Source: Denticeps clupeoides
Lineage: Eukaryota; Chordata; Actinopteri; Clupeiformes; Denticipitidae
Length of the DNA stretch: 64,000 nucleotides
Reading direction: 5' to 3'
NCBI RefSeq assembly: GCF_900700375.1
Contig: NC_041711.1
Span: forward strand, 19,337,279-19,401,278
Shown here: piece after piece, positions 43,342 through 59,878 of the stretch
How positions within the stretch are numbered: the first letter of the stretch is position 1
How the letters are laid out: every line of letters starts with the position of its first letter
Made by a program: the position numbers and the translations under genes
The notes under the pieces: generated by a model
The model's input: the letters and a program-made list of their open reading frames with translations, nothing else
What the model was told of the DNA's origin: nothing
Database searches by the model: none

Positions 43342-43739
43342 CTGATAGTGTGAGAAAGAGAGTGACCAATAAGACGTTAAAGGGATGCATGATAAAATCA
43401 TGCACACACAGGGAAGCTAAATGTCTAAAGAGATTTAAACACATTAATGTCAGAACTGGATATATGCCTTTTCTGTGCATAATGTCTTTAAATGAATAGC
43501 TTTGACTTGATGCAATGTAACAGAGTACAGTATATGATTTTAACCCAAGTTACAATGAAATAACTCAAAATGCTAATAATAAACAATGCTATAAATATTG
43601 AGCAAATGAATAATATGACACGCACACTGACACTGAGAGATATTTACGCGTTATTTATGAGAAATTAAAATCGCGCAATAAAGGAGTATTGTTCTGGAGA
43701 TCAGTTATATAAAAAAATATTTCGTAAATAATATTAGCA

Positions 43740-44100
43740 ACATCCCACATATCAGTACGCACGTAGCGGCATCTGCGTAAAGCCTGTCGCAATGGAGGGC
43801 ACGACAGACAGGGCACGTACCGTTAGCTCCTCGATGCATGAGTATTCCAGAGCTTGGATTTAGCGCTTCGCTCTTGAGAGCAAAAGTCACTGACAGATCA
43901 GGTTCCATGGCATGGTTTCCTCCTGCCTACAAGAAGGTCCTGGCGAGGCGTGATCTCTGGCGGGAGGCGCCACAGCCTTTGATTGACATCCGATAGGACC
44001 AATAACCGCAAGAGAGCGGTGGGCCACGCCCACTGTAAGTCTGGGGGGTGGGCCCGTTTGCGAACTAAAGTTCTCGTAGGGCCTTCACGTGGTCGTCTTT
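43740..44100 (-). promoter_or_regulatory. gpr155 CpG-rich promoter
   Basis: CpG-rich stretch around exon 1, with GCCACGCCCACTG (GC/KLF-type box) and a CCAATAAC near 43999. Promoter by composition and position. Confidence 0.5.
43821..43908 (-). promoter_or_regulatory. candidate gpr155 exon 1 with upstream ATG
   Basis: ATG at 43908 opens MEPDLSVTFALKSEALNPSS. The exon ends at a donor AACG|GTACGT (43820-43819). Joined to the acceptor at 43341, the frame runs ALWRYVHL and stops, giving an upstream ORF of about 37 codons. A second GT four bases on (GTAC|GTGC) would instead put this exon in frame with gpr155. Confidence 0.5.
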
Positions 44101-44168
44101 TCTGCACGAAAAGACTGTTTCACGAGAATATTTTTTGGTTCATTCATATGGAAAATGTCGACTTTTAT

Positions 44169-44193
44169 GTTAGACCGGTTAGACCGGTCTAAC
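44169..44193. promoter_or_regulatory. CCGGTY repeat/palindrome
   Basis: GTTAGACCG at 44169 is followed by a perfect 16-bp palindrome GTTAGACCGGTCTAAC (44178-44193). The repeated ACCGGTT core resembles Grainyhead/CP2-type sites. Function not shown. Confidence 0.35.
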
Positions 44194-44387
44194 AAGTATA
44201 CTTACCACAAGACAACACTTACTACATTTACTTAATGACTTGTGTGTTTATAATACGGGCAGATCACACATTATGACAAGATAAATGGTCAGTAAGTTTC
44301 TGGTATGCTTCCCACATGCATTCCCACAAGAGCCGGCGCACACACAAAAACCCAAACCATAAAATGGTACCACATTTTGATTAAAGT

Positions 44388-45430
44388 TTTATTAAGAAAA
44401 TCCATATGTTTAAAATATCTGTTTTTTTTGTCCTGTGCAAAGGAGAATAAAGGAAAACAAACAAAAAACAAATCAAAATGGATAACAAACTAGGGGCAAC
44501 TGTATTGCCCTTCATTACATAGTTTATATGTACCGTTGATGTGACATGTTCCCCCCATGGTTGAGCATGGTTGTGCAACTCAGTAAGTTTCTGCTGGTTT
44601 TAATGGCTGGAGTTTGTACGGGCTGGACACACTCCTAACATTTTCAAAATTCCCCCTTCCTGAGAAGTTTCAGCTTTGGTTGCATACAATTAATAATACC
44701 AGCATCCTCCATAATTTGATCTTTCCATGTTTCTATACATACATTTTAATACTTCTTGTCACGTATCACAAAAATCTAAACTATTCATAATTCAAACACA
44801 ACATTGGGCAACAAATCTAGTAATTATATAGTGCTGAAAACTGAAATGGCACGGTCTTTGTGTCAGTGAATGGCTTTAAAGCTATGTAAGAGTGTGCATG
44901 TCCCTCTGTGTGAAATCAGTCAACTGTTTTTCTGATAACTGACAAGGACCCATGTAGGTTTTGGTGGTGTGGTAAATCATAAAGCATTGGCATAATACTG
45001 ACAAAAGCATAGTCTCAAATGAATAAAAATAACACACACACACAAAACAATTCTGTAACATTAACAAAATAAGGCACTTCAATGTAACAACTTCATTGCT
45101 TTCCTTCAAATAAAAATTGCTTCTGTTCTACTCAGTTCTTTGGCCTCTCCTCTGCAGGAGGACACAGTGGAAAAACCTGAGCAGGGGACAGTATAACCAG
45201 ATGCTTAAAAAGACACCCAGCAGTCTTATCAGAAAGAAGGACCAAGCACAGGCCAATCTTCCAACCGAGTACAATTTCCAACATAACGGTGACCAGTGTG
45301 GGGAAACTGCCACCAGTTCTAAGTCCAAAAAAAAAGACAGGGAGGCGGGTAGGGAAATTGGGGTAAAGAGGGAAAAAAAAAAAAAAAAAACAGGTTGGGG
45401 CATAACCCAGGGAGACCAATACAGCCTCCT
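44388..45430 (-). other. wipf1 3' UTR
   Basis: A minus-strand AATAAA at 44388-44393 gives a 3' UTR of about 1.05 kb. It includes an A/T-run at 45371-45391 and pyrimidine-rich stretches. No other gene is recognised. Confidence 0.5.
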
Positions 45431-48400
45431 TCACCTGGGAATTGGGGGAAGTGGGGGGGCACCCCTTTCCTTTTTCCCTGAACCTGAAACACATTCAGGA
45501 GGGGGGGAGGAGTTATTTAAGTCACCAGAACAATAATACTGAGTATTTAAAACAATCAATTAGGCATGATTGGTTACCTCGTCCATCACTCTTGGCTATC
45601 TTGCTAGGATAGGTCTTCTGGAAGGGAATATAAGGTTCTGGAGGTGGGAGCTCAGAAACTGAGTGGAATGTGAAGCGAGACTCCCACTCATCTAAAAAAA
45701 GTAGACAATCAGCATGAATTTACAAATTTACTGTATTTTTCTGATAGATTGGAATAAGTAGTCTCAATCTGTATATTTACTATTTGCTAATAATGGGGGT
45801 TCAACACGATTTTGTACTCCATTGCAATAACTCCCCTAACTTTGAAAGACACTTCACCAATATGTCTAGGTTAATATGACTGCGGACCCTTTTGAATGTG
45901 TGTCTGAAATGCATATGACAGATCTTACCTGCATGGTTTTGGTGGTTCTGATAACCATTTCCCATAGGTGGTGGTGGTGGTGGTGGGGCACCACCAACAC
46001 CAGGTCTGTCTGGGGGTGGAGGGGGTCTTGATACACCACCTCTGGGGGGATCTGCAGGGGGACGATTGGGAGTCGGGGGAGCACCAGGTAGCCTTATACT
46101 GCCCCCAGGGCGTCCTATAGGAGGAGGGGGTGGGAGGGGACCTGAGGTGGAAAAGGCTCATCTTATAACAACATTTATGAGGATGGATGACACTGTTTTG
46201 GGGTCAGCCTGAGCTCTTTTAATAGAGTTCTAACTAAAGATATCTAAAAAAAAAAAGCTGTTATTGCAGAAAAGGTAGTAGTCTGAATATTCTTGGTGAG
46301 GATTTTTAGAATCAACCACATTAAATTAAGAGTAATCCAGAATAAAAACCTGTCCCAGACTTACCTGACCGCCCGGATTGGTTCCGCCCCAGTGGGGGTG
46401 GTTTCTCATTGGGTGGTGGTGGTAAGGGGCCAGAACGTTGAGGGACAGGAACCTGTGAACTTAGGGACACATTCCTCTGTGGCAGACGAGGAGTAACATC
46501 ATCTGGTGCTGCAGGGGTAGGGGGAAGCGGGGGTGGACCTGGGCGTCCAGGTGGAAGGGGTGGGGCTCCACCAGCAGGATGCCGAGAAGATAGAGAAACA
46601 GATGGAGGAAAGGGTTTGTTGTTGAAAGAGGTTGGGGGTGGAGGAGGGCCATCTCGTGGAAAGGACTGCAAGGGTCTGTTTCCTGGTGGAACTGCTGCTG
46701 GGCGGTCCTCGACAACACGACTTGGTGTAGGGGGCAAAGGGGGCCGGACAGAGGCATGGACTGGGGGTGGAGGGGCAGGAACATTGGGCTGTAGTCGAAA
46801 ACCAGACACTGGTGGAGGGGGGACACCTCCATGCCGGATGGGTGGGTTTGGGGGTGGCGGGGTAGGAGCTGAACTGCCAGGTCGAGGTCCACCTGGAAGA
46901 GGGGGCGGGCCTCTGTTTTGGATGCTGCCTTGACCTGGTCGTGGTGTGCTAGGGACAGGGGGAGGGGTTGCTGGTGTTTCAGGTCGAGGAGGAGTGGCCC
47001 GTGGACGAGGTGCATCAGAAGGTCCATTCCTTGAAACAGGAAATCTGGGTGGTGCAGGGGCAGAGCCACTTCCACCAAAGGGTCTGGGGCCTGCAGACCT
47101 GCCACCTGGAGGCAATGAAGGAGGTCTGACTGACCCAGTATCTACAGCAACGAGAGGAGAGGAGAAAGGGAGTAAGGGAGAGAGAAGAGATGAAACTGTC
47201 GATTGCAAATACTAGTTGAAGACCATGTACTCTTCAAACGATGGTCCTAAGTTGTTGAATTTCCTCATCTGCAAGTCAGGTGAAAAAAAAAACAAAAAAA
47301 AAAACACTAACTGTAATACTACAGCCATTTCAACTACCCGGCAGAATCGAAACCCAGGGCTGGATCTGAAATTGAGAGCCAGTTTTACAGAATTCAGGTG
47401 TATAGTGTTGGTATTAGTTTGATCTTTAACCTGACAAGACCTCTAGTCAGCTGTTCGTACAAACATGAGAAATAGGTTTAGAAATAGGCGACTACTAGAT
47501 TACAATATTCTTAAATGCTTCTTAGAAATCAACATGACATTATTATCCTATCAAAGCAGGGTCAGGGCATAGTTGTTTTTGGTGGCCTGTTTTAATTTTA
47601 GTTTAAGTCAAGTCGAGTTAAGATGCCATTTTAGTTATTACATTTACAGCATTTATCAGACGCCCTTATCCAGAGCGACTTACAATCATTAGTTACAGGG
47701 TGCAATTTATGGTTAAGTGTCTTGCTCAGGGACACAATGGTAGAAAGAGAGATTTGAACCTGGGTCTTCAGGTTCATAGGCGAGTGTGATACCCACTAGC
47801 TAACTGCCAACCTAGTTATTAGTCTTAAGCCCCATCCACACGGAATCGTTTTTCTCTGAAACAGTAAAATTCCTTCTGACCACACGGAGGACAGCAGAGA
47901 AACTAATTTTGTGAGAGTGTGGACATGGGTGGAAGTACCCAAGTGGGTAACACACTCGCCTATGAACCAGAAGACCCAGCTTCAAATCCCTCTTACTACC
48001 ACTGGGTCCCTGAGCAAGACACTTAACCTTAAGTTGCTCCGGGGGGACTGTCCCTGTAACTACTGATTGTAAGTCGCTCTGGATAAGGGTGCCTGATAAA
48101 TGCTGTAAATGGAAATGTAAATATTAGTGTCACATAACACACTGGGGGACAACCTGAGAAGGCAGAAGCAGATAATTCCCACAACATTAAACCATTACCG
48201 GCCGAAGATCCAGCACTCAGTCAGTGAGTTCACGTCAACACAGAATCAACTTGACCCAGCTCAGCTAAATAAAATAAAGATGCTTTCAGACCGAATGCGG
48301 TATGCGTTTGCTTTAAGGGTTGTGGTTCCACTCATTTTCCCTGACATATCAGTCCAACCTCCAACCTGACCTATAACAAGGGGTACGTGTGAACATTCAC

Positions 48401-49628
48401 TGGTCTCACAATTCGATTTGATTCTTCATGATGCACGTACCATAAATTGCTTCTGCCCTGTTTGAAGTTCTTGACCATTAAGGGAAAGGTCAAGAAGCAT
48501 TAAATCAGGCACAGAAGTGCCTGATAAATTATATAAATATATATAAAAAATTTGTATATTAATTTATTTTAGTTTAATAAATTTAATAATACATATACAT
48601 ATGTTTAAAACAGTTTTTAAACATACTTTTTCCACCCCTTGTCTTACAAAATGTTTAATGGACAGATTTTTTTTATGCAGTCTCTCTCATGAGACTGCAT
48701 AAGCATGTGTGCAGTAATTTCCGGTTTTCATTTTAAGCAGTTCTGCCATCAACAGATGGCTGAGTGAAGCTGAAGGGGTGACTCATGGTAGAAATTACTC
48801 ATTGGATTGACATTTGCACGAAAACTATGTATTAGAAAATGGCTTGAGTTTCAGAAACTGCAGTCCTTAAGACTTTTTTGTGAAGTTTTGTGAACTTCTT
48901 ACCATTACTATCCCTGTTACCAGCAGAGCGGAGTTTTGGCATTCCTCCTTGGAACAGTCCACCTAAGCCCCCAGGAGCACCACCACCACCACCACCACCA
49001 CTGCCACCACCACCACCACCACCTCCTCCTCCACCACCACCTTTTGGCTCTACAGGGAAAAAAATAACAAAATAGGTTACAGTCTATTCCACCAAAACAT
49101 GTGGAAGATCACATGAATAAAATCACAAAGAACCCAAAACTGTACATGCTAACTGTACTTATAAGTTGGGGTGTGAGAGAAGTAAAGTATGAATATAAAT
49201 ATAGATAATGGAATCATTATAACCGTGTGAGAAACTAAACGGGAGGGCCCTAAATGCAACTTTTCCTTGACAGCAGAAAATCGCAGTACATATTGTCTCA
49301 ACTGTTAAAAAAAAGCATTGAATATAATGAAGATATCACATTACAAAATGTCATTGTGGGCAAGGTAGTGATACTTTATTCTATCAAAGAATTCTCTGTG
49401 CTTTCAATGCATAATTATAACTGAAAGGTCACACTCATTTGGTAGGTCTGTCTCAATCATAGTGAGACTTCTTTGGTTTGGTTCTGAACTTACGGTCAAG
49501 CACGGGAGCGCTTCTGTCATTGGTGACTGCTTTCTTAAGCCTGGCTCCTTTGTGAATGTCAGACAGTAAAGCGTTCCGGCCTTGCTGTTCTGAGCGATTC
49601 AGCGATGGCTTCTCTGTGTTTGCCTAGA

Positions 49629-49688
<60 letters not shown>

Positions 49689-49917
49689 GCAAAAGGACAA
49701 AGATCATCATGACGTTTTGAAAACATTTCCTCTTCATCCTGAAAGCAGCTAGCCACAGAGCTGCAACAAATGGTGTAAGGCATTGGAATAATGTACAATT
49801 AACCATGAATTAACCAGAGACTAAGAGGGGCAGAGATCCATGCAAGTATTCCAGTGAGTGCCATACCACTGCAAACGTAGGGGGAGGGGGTGCAGGGGGT
49901 GGAGGAGGAACCGGCAT
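45431..49917 (-). CDS. wipf1: WAS/WASL-interacting protein 1, WIP (complete coding region, 7 exons, 494 aa)
   Basis: Proline-rich scaffold that binds actin and holds WASP/N-WASP stable and inactive until signalled. Exons: 49917-49867, 49623-49494, 49049-48903, 47141-46365, 46141-45929, 45691-45578, 45483-45431; 1485 nt in phase. Start [13 protein letters not shown] is followed by the WH2 motif ([15 protein letters not shown]) in exon 2. A poly-Gly segment ends GGLFQAG-like ([13 protein letters not shown]). A long poly-Pro region follows, with repeated PPPLPP and [10 protein letters not shown] profilin/SH3 sites. The C-terminal WASP-binding segment is [20 protein letters not shown], ending [10 protein letters not shown] as in mammals. 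The 777-nt proline exon is GC-biased, so its complement carries false poly-Gly frames. WIPF2 and WIPF3 are alternatives, but position between gpr155 and chrna1 fits WIPF1. Confidence 0.95.
47637..47815 (-). repeat. tRNA-derived SINE, family A
   Basis: Reverse-oriented copy in the wipf1 intron between exons 49049-48903 and 47141-46365 (ATTTACAGCATTTATCAGAC, then GATTTGAACCTGGG). It forms an inverted pair with the copy at 47930. Confidence 0.85.
47930..48123 (+). repeat. tRNA-derived SINE, family A
   Basis: AAGTGGGTAACACACTCGCC, then GAGCAAGACACTTAACC and GATAAATGCTGTAAATGGAA. Its head is altered, and it lies about 115 bp from the oppositely oriented copy in the same wipf1 intron. Confidence 0.85.
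48124..48902. other. wipf1 intron sequence
   Basis: AT-rich. A near-palindrome TGCAGTCTCTCTCATGAGAC and TGCATAAG is seen at 48677-48705. Otherwise nothing is recognised. Confidence 0.4.
49630..49687. repeat. (CA)29 microsatellite at wipf1 exon 2 acceptor
   Basis: An uninterrupted 58-bp run. In sense orientation (TG)29 ends 6 nt before the WH2-coding exon, leaving GATCTAG as the acceptor. Confidence 0.97.
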
Positions 49918-50530
49918 CTTGTCTCTTCAGAGTCCCTCTGTACCTTCAGTCCTGACTGAAATAAAATAGTAACAAGACATAAATCATTTGCAAGAGGCAT
50001 ATGCATTTGAAATTAAATGCTACACTTGTATTTGGCTAGTAGCTGCAAATATATTTTACCCTACGTTTCAGTGAAAAAGAATTTGAAGGTCATACAGAGG
50101 GAATGTGGACCAATGCAAATCTCCCTGTAATGAAGGCCAATTTGCATTTTAGATATAGAAATATCAAAAGCAGAACAAACCATGTTGCTAAGGGCCTGAC
50201 TTCCTGTGTAGGCCATCAACAGGAAGTGCTGAGAAGCCACAGCAACAAGACTCCTTCTGCAGTGTTCGACCTTATCCAACCAATACCTGCCCTTCATTTA
50301 ATTCTGCTATATTAATGAGCCTTGTTTTGCGGACTGTCTGGATATTAAGATGAAGGGATGGCAAACAGTTGATCCCTATGTGCTAAGTGACTTCATCTAT
50401 ATCATGTGCATGAATGGCTATTTAATTAAATATAATTAAAACACCACCACTTGATCAATGTCATTTGTACTCAGGAGAACAACAATTACATTCTGGTTAA
50501 AAATAAAATTTGTCCATCCTACATTATTTG
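49918..50530 (-). other. wipf1 5' UTR part and upstream intron
   Basis: The start-codon exon probably extends to 49955, where a TTTCAG acceptor is read. Above it is intron-like DNA with no recognised gene. Confidence 0.4.
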
Positions 50531-50582
50531 TGCACCGTGTGCTGTGCTGCAGTGTTTCACAATGACAATCACTTCACTTTTT
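50531..50582 (+). repeat. SINE family B tail fragment
   Basis: CACCGTGTGCTGTGCTGCAG, then TTTCACAATGACAATCACTT: only the last 50 bp of the family. Confidence 0.7.
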
Positions 50583-50884
50583 AATTTGCATTTTCCAATA
50601 CAAAATTATGATTAAAAATAAGCCTGCCAGGTCATACTGCCATTAACAAAATTAACGAAGCAGCTAGGCCATGTATCAACAAATGCAGCCCCTTTTAGTG
50701 TAAGACCAGGTCCAGCCGCCTTAGCGCTACACACCCTTATAAGAAACCAGTGTAAAAAGTCCAACGCCACTGGAATACTGACTGAGGCCAATTTTACCCT
50801 CAGAGTAAATCAGATACTCATGGTCTTTCAGCTGACACTCAAGTACACAATGTTAGTGAAAGGATACTATAAAAACCCTCTCTC

Positions 50885-50885
<1 letters not shown>

Positions 50886-50920
<35 letters not shown>
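50886..50920. repeat. (CA)n microsatellite
   Basis: CA run followed by CTCTCTCTC, upstream of the wipf1 coding exons. Confidence 0.95.
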
Positions 50921-50923
<3 letters not shown>

Positions 50924-51143
50924 CCTCTCTCTCTCACTCACTAAGGGTTCTTGCATCCTTATCCTTGTGGGCTGCAGTCCACGTAAACTCACACACAGGT
51001 CATTGTCTGTCCACAACACAAGCACACACTGCCAACTAATAGCCAAGTGGTCGACAAAGAGCCCATTCAGACAATGAGAAGTGAGGCACAGATGAGCTCA
51101 CGCACACACACAGCATCACACGCGCATGCATATGCTTACGTAT

Positions 51144-51145
<2 letters not shown>

Positions 51146-51204
<59 letters not shown>
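51146..51204. repeat. (CA)n microsatellite
   Basis: About 29 CA units. Confidence 0.95.
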
Positions 51205-51206
<2 letters not shown>

Positions 51207-51653
51207 GCATTCTATTATAAGGGCTGACTGAAGCAATAAAAATAAACACAAATACTGGCTATTTAATGCAAAAGAATTATTTCACACAATTGGAGAGAGG
51301 ACTGACTATAATGTCAGCAGGTTGTCTCTTACTTAATGCTACTCGAGGAAGAAAAAAAGAAAAAGTATCTACTGAGAAGAGCTTCTCCCTACAACCTCTG
51401 AAGGGCTGAAGAGTCTTTAAGTTCTACCGTTCACACACTTTACAGTCTCTTAAAAAATAAAGTCTCCTCTTTCATCCTCCCCCTCAGCCCCCCAAAGAGA
51501 AATCCGAAGGATAATTAAATGCGTCTGAGGCAGACGTGTTTTGCTACAGAAGGCATGGGGGTGAGCGCATGTGTACATGTTATGTGCAGTTTTGCCTGTA
51601 ATGGGAAGTGGGCTAACTTCCTGCTAATTTCTCAGCTCGGCTTCGCGAGTGCA

Positions 51654-51657
51654 CACA

Positions 51658-51696
<39 letters not shown>
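51654..51696. repeat. (CA)n microsatellite
   Basis: About 20 CA units. Confidence 0.95.
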
Positions 51697-51699
<3 letters not shown>

Positions 51700-52733
51700 A
51701 CTTCATTTAGACATGTTCATGCTGAATAGTCAAACTCGTATCCCGTGCATCCATCAGCGCAGGTAGGACTGGAACAGCTGACCAATTGGAGGAAGTTTAA
51801 AACAAACCACTGCGCACAGGTCAACACATTCCAGTGGCAAACTGACCACATCCTGTACAGAGTGAGAACGGAGGAAAAACGGACAAAAAGGGGGGCAATA
51901 AGGTTGCATCGGATATTTTAACAATATAAGTACCTGTGCTCCAGCATTAAATATAAAATTTTAAAATGACATCTGAATACTGAAATAGATGAGCAACAAT
52001 GGCCAAAACCCTTGGGGGAGGGGAGGCGGGGTGTAGTGTTTTAGCCTATTCTATTCTAGAATACATTTAGCAACACAATATGACAATGCCACAAAAAAAA
52101 TATGCAATCTGTTCACATGAAGGCTGAGTGAATATTGCACTCTTGCAAATTGTCAGAATTTTGTAATCAGAACACTGCTGAAGAACAAGTCCTTGCCTTG
52201 GAGAAAAATGGCAAAATGGCAAACAGCAACAAAACACAGGCTCTAATTTCCACAGACAGGAGCGCAGCCTGAGAGCTGGTGCGAGAACCACGGGTTCCAA
52301 AGAGCCCAAAGATGCCACGGACGTCCTGCATCACATTCAGATCAATTCTGGGGTGTTGATCATGAGCACTGGGCATGAAGGTTAAAGAAGAGTGTATTAA
52401 ACTTTTAAAGTCCAACAGGGGACCATGTCAGAGCTACTTCAAAGTTCCTTACTCAACTCAAGCTAGATTTTTCTGTTTTTTTTTTTTACAAACGGTAATG
52501 TCGAAGTTAAGATTCTTGTTAATGAACTTTCAGCTCGGACTGGTGATAAATGATGGAAAGTTTTTCTCATGCGCATTCAATATTGAGTACACATACACGC
52601 ACACATTTACACTTAACGGATATCCGGCAAAAAAAAAAAGAAAAAGCACTCACATATCGAGTGGTCACAACTTTTTTCTAACGCAATAACCTAATTTCTT
52701 CGTGTGTATAAATTTTGGTTATACTTACGGATT
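51697..52733. other. wipf1 upstream intronic/intergenic DNA
   Basis: No gene recognised. A minus-strand open stretch near 52250-52400 has no family motif. Confidence 0.35.
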
Positions 52734-52860
52734 CTCCAGCATAGCGCTTACAAAGTTTCGTTCATCAAAATGAAACTGGTTGACAGCAACTGGCTGAACT
52801 AGTGTAGCGGCAACCTCGTAACCTCGGATCTGCCGTTTCTCTCTTCCTCGTTTACCATGC
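52734..52860 (-). other. possible noncoding 5' exon of wipf1
   Basis: A good minus-strand donor reading GGAGAATCC|GTAAGT (donor at 52729-52728 region) ends a non-repetitive stretch. Mammalian WIPF1 has noncoding 5' exons. This is inference from one splice-like site; the 5' end is unknown. Confidence 0.25.
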
Positions 52861-53112
52861 GGTGCTTTTCACTTCCTCAGTAGCTCCACACATCACTGCA
52901 GAACAGGGAAGTTTTCAGACGCTGGTCATATACCAGAACATATGATGTACGTCCATCCGTCCCATGCCACGTCTCACCAGAGGAAGTGTGCGTGTAGCGG
53001 GGGGGGGGGGCTGCACGCAGGAGAACGCGTGATGTCTCACACACACACACACACTCAGCTGCACCCCAACACACATGACATTACGACGAAATGCACTCTC
53101 CTTCCAAACAGA

Positions 53113-53247
53113 CACACTCGCATATGAACCAGATGACCACGTAGGTTCAAACCCCACTTTCTCCCATTGTGTCCCTGAGTGAGTGTCTCCAGGGGGGACT
53201 GTCCCTGTAATCACTGACTGGATAAGGCCTTAAATATGTAAATGTCA
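53113..53247 (+). repeat. SINE family A, degraded
   Basis: CACTCGCATATGAACCAGAT, then AGGTTCAAACCCCAC (box B), then GGGGACTGTCCCTGTAATCA. Internally shortened. Confidence 0.75.
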
Positions 53248-53293
53248 ACAAGTCTACTTTTTGTAAAGCACAGCTAGGTGAGATGTTTTTCTC

Positions 53294-53297
<4 letters not shown>

Positions 53298-53325
<28 letters not shown>
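53298..53325. repeat. (CA)n microsatellite
   Basis: CA run of about 14 units. Confidence 0.93.
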
Positions 53326-53510
53326 TCCCAATCCACCTGCATTGGGACTGTTTACTAAACCTGTTCGCACCTGCGGCCCCCGTGTGCGCGTGTGAGCGAC
53401 GTCAGCAGGTAAAAACGGGGCTTTTTCAGCCCTTTTACTCGCACACACGCGGTTCCCCCGATCCAGCAACAGGATCTTCAGAAATGTCACCCAATGTCGC
53501 CATAAACACA

Positions 53511-53585
<75 letters not shown>
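53511..53585. repeat. (CT)n(CA)n compound microsatellite
   Basis: CT run about 53511-53542 followed by CA run to 53585. Confidence 0.95.
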
Positions 53586-53589
<4 letters not shown>

Positions 53590-53599
53590 CCAAGAGAGC

Positions 53600-54180
53600 G
53601 CGTACGGCCTCAAACGCGAAACAGAACAACCGCCCCAGTGTTCGGCAGAGCTCAGGCTGCTGAAATAAAGGATGTGAAGTCATGCATATTCCAGCTGAAG
53701 CGCAGCGCGCCGAACTCCGAGCAGATACCCAGGAAATACCCGCGGGGTGTCGCTTCCTCTCAAACTTGGCACCTTCCTCGGGGGACGAAAAACGCGGACA
53801 CTGTACTACACTGTGTATCAAGACCGTTTTACATTCGTACGTGCGAGTTATAAATAAAAACTAAAAAAAAACAAAAAAAAAACTAAAAAAAAATGCAACT
53901 AGAACTCGGCGGGCGCGCGCATGTGCGCCACTCCTCGGATTCGCGTTCACGTTTTCCGCTTCGGAACCGCTCGCTTCCCATCGACATCGCCCGCGACTCG
54001 AAACTACCTTCCTGCGCGCCTTTCGTCCTCTTTCCTCCTCCGGATCACATAACGCAGCACAGGCCGAGGCTCCCGGGCTCGTCCCCGACCCGCTTCTCTC
54101 TCCTCTATCCGGGACACTGGCAGTGATGCAATGTTTCCAGATGTGGGAAGTTCGGGAATATAAACTCGGCTTCGCGGTGC
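53600..54180 (-). promoter_or_regulatory. CpG-rich region, probable wipf1 promoter
   Basis: CpG-dense at 53590-53790 and 53905-54110, separated by an A-rich patch. It is the only such island between wipf1 and chrna1. Assignment to wipf1 is inferred from strand and order. Confidence 0.4.
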
Positions 54181-55016
54181 CACATCTGCGAAAGCTCACC
54201 AGTAAAAATAGCCCAAATGACAAGCCCTACCCCCTCCAAAAAAAAAAAAAAAAACCCCACCAACTTCATATTGTAGACAGAATAATTCTAAAAAGCAGCT
54301 TGGAAACATTATAAGACCCATTTAATAAATGTGCCTATATTAACCCTAGTAATAATTAATAAAAGGTTTGATGATGCAATTTATTTTTATAAAACAAATT
54401 TCTAGAAGCTACTCCACTGAGCACAAATATCCCGAATCCAATGTGGGTTTTGATTGTTTTTTTAAAATAACAGACATTTGTAAATGCCACAATGAACTTT
54501 ACAGAAAAAGAAGAACTCCTGTTTTGAAAGCAGAAATAAAGCACATCACCCGGCCTCTCACAGTCTCGAGTTTAAAGTTGTTAACACATCTGCATGTTGG
54601 ACCAATACTTCCAGTCAGGAAAAAAAACACACTGTGGTGACACAAAAAAATGTAAACACACACACACTGTAAACAAAACTCATAGGTCATAGGTCAAGTC
54701 TGATAATCCACTTTTTCACTATATAGAGCCTTCTATAGGGAATCAGCCAAGTGGATTTCCTGAACATTCTTACAGTATGGCCTGATGTCTTCAGACATAA
54801 TAATTATTTTACTCACATTTTTCAAACTCCAAAAATAATCAATATGTTACATAGGTAAACAGGGTTAAAACACATGAGATTAAAGTTGCAAAAAAAAAAA
54901 AAAGTAAACTGGCAGTGTGTTCACATTTGCAATGCTACTTTTTTGTTTCTGTGTATGTAAGTGACACCCTTCAGACCCACGAAGGATCTTGGTCCTTCAA
55001 TCAGGCTTACACACTC
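54181..55016 (-). other. chrna1 3' flank
   Basis: AT-rich spacer that presumably contains the chrna1 3' UTR at its right end. No gene or repeat family is recognised. Confidence 0.35.
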
Positions 55017-59607
<4,591 letters not shown>

Positions 59608-59830
59608 TGCTCTTATTAAAAAGGTGTAAAAGCAGCCTCGCCGTCTGCGCGCTCAGGTTAGCAGCTTCTTCTGAGCTCCGGCGGCGAATGTCGCGGCGCC
59701 AGCTGGCGCGCTGCACAGTGTCCCCAATCGGCCGATTTCACCACGTCCTTTTACACTTTACAGTTCGGGCGACATGAAAGAAATAATGTACTCCACGCCT
59801 GCGTCCTGTTACTGCTGTTGTAGTCGTCTG
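59608..59830 (-). promoter_or_regulatory. chrna1 proximal promoter
   Basis: GC-rich 5' flank. A CAGCTG E-box lies at 59700-59705 inside the palindrome GCGCCAGCTGGCGC, about 95 bp above the ATG. Muscle receptor alpha-subunit promoters are known to use MyoD-type E-boxes, so this is a plausible myogenic site. Confidence 0.5.
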
Positions 59831-59878
59831 CTGACGTAATGCACACAAACACACACACACACACATCTATATATACAC

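Noticed and set aside
46616-47215. Gly-rich plus-strand frames opposite wipf1
   Set aside because: They are the complement of the proline-rich wipf1 exon (CCN codons read as NGG).
49559-53821. His-Thr or Cys-Val repeat frames upstream of wipf1
   Set aside because: Translated CA/TG tracts.
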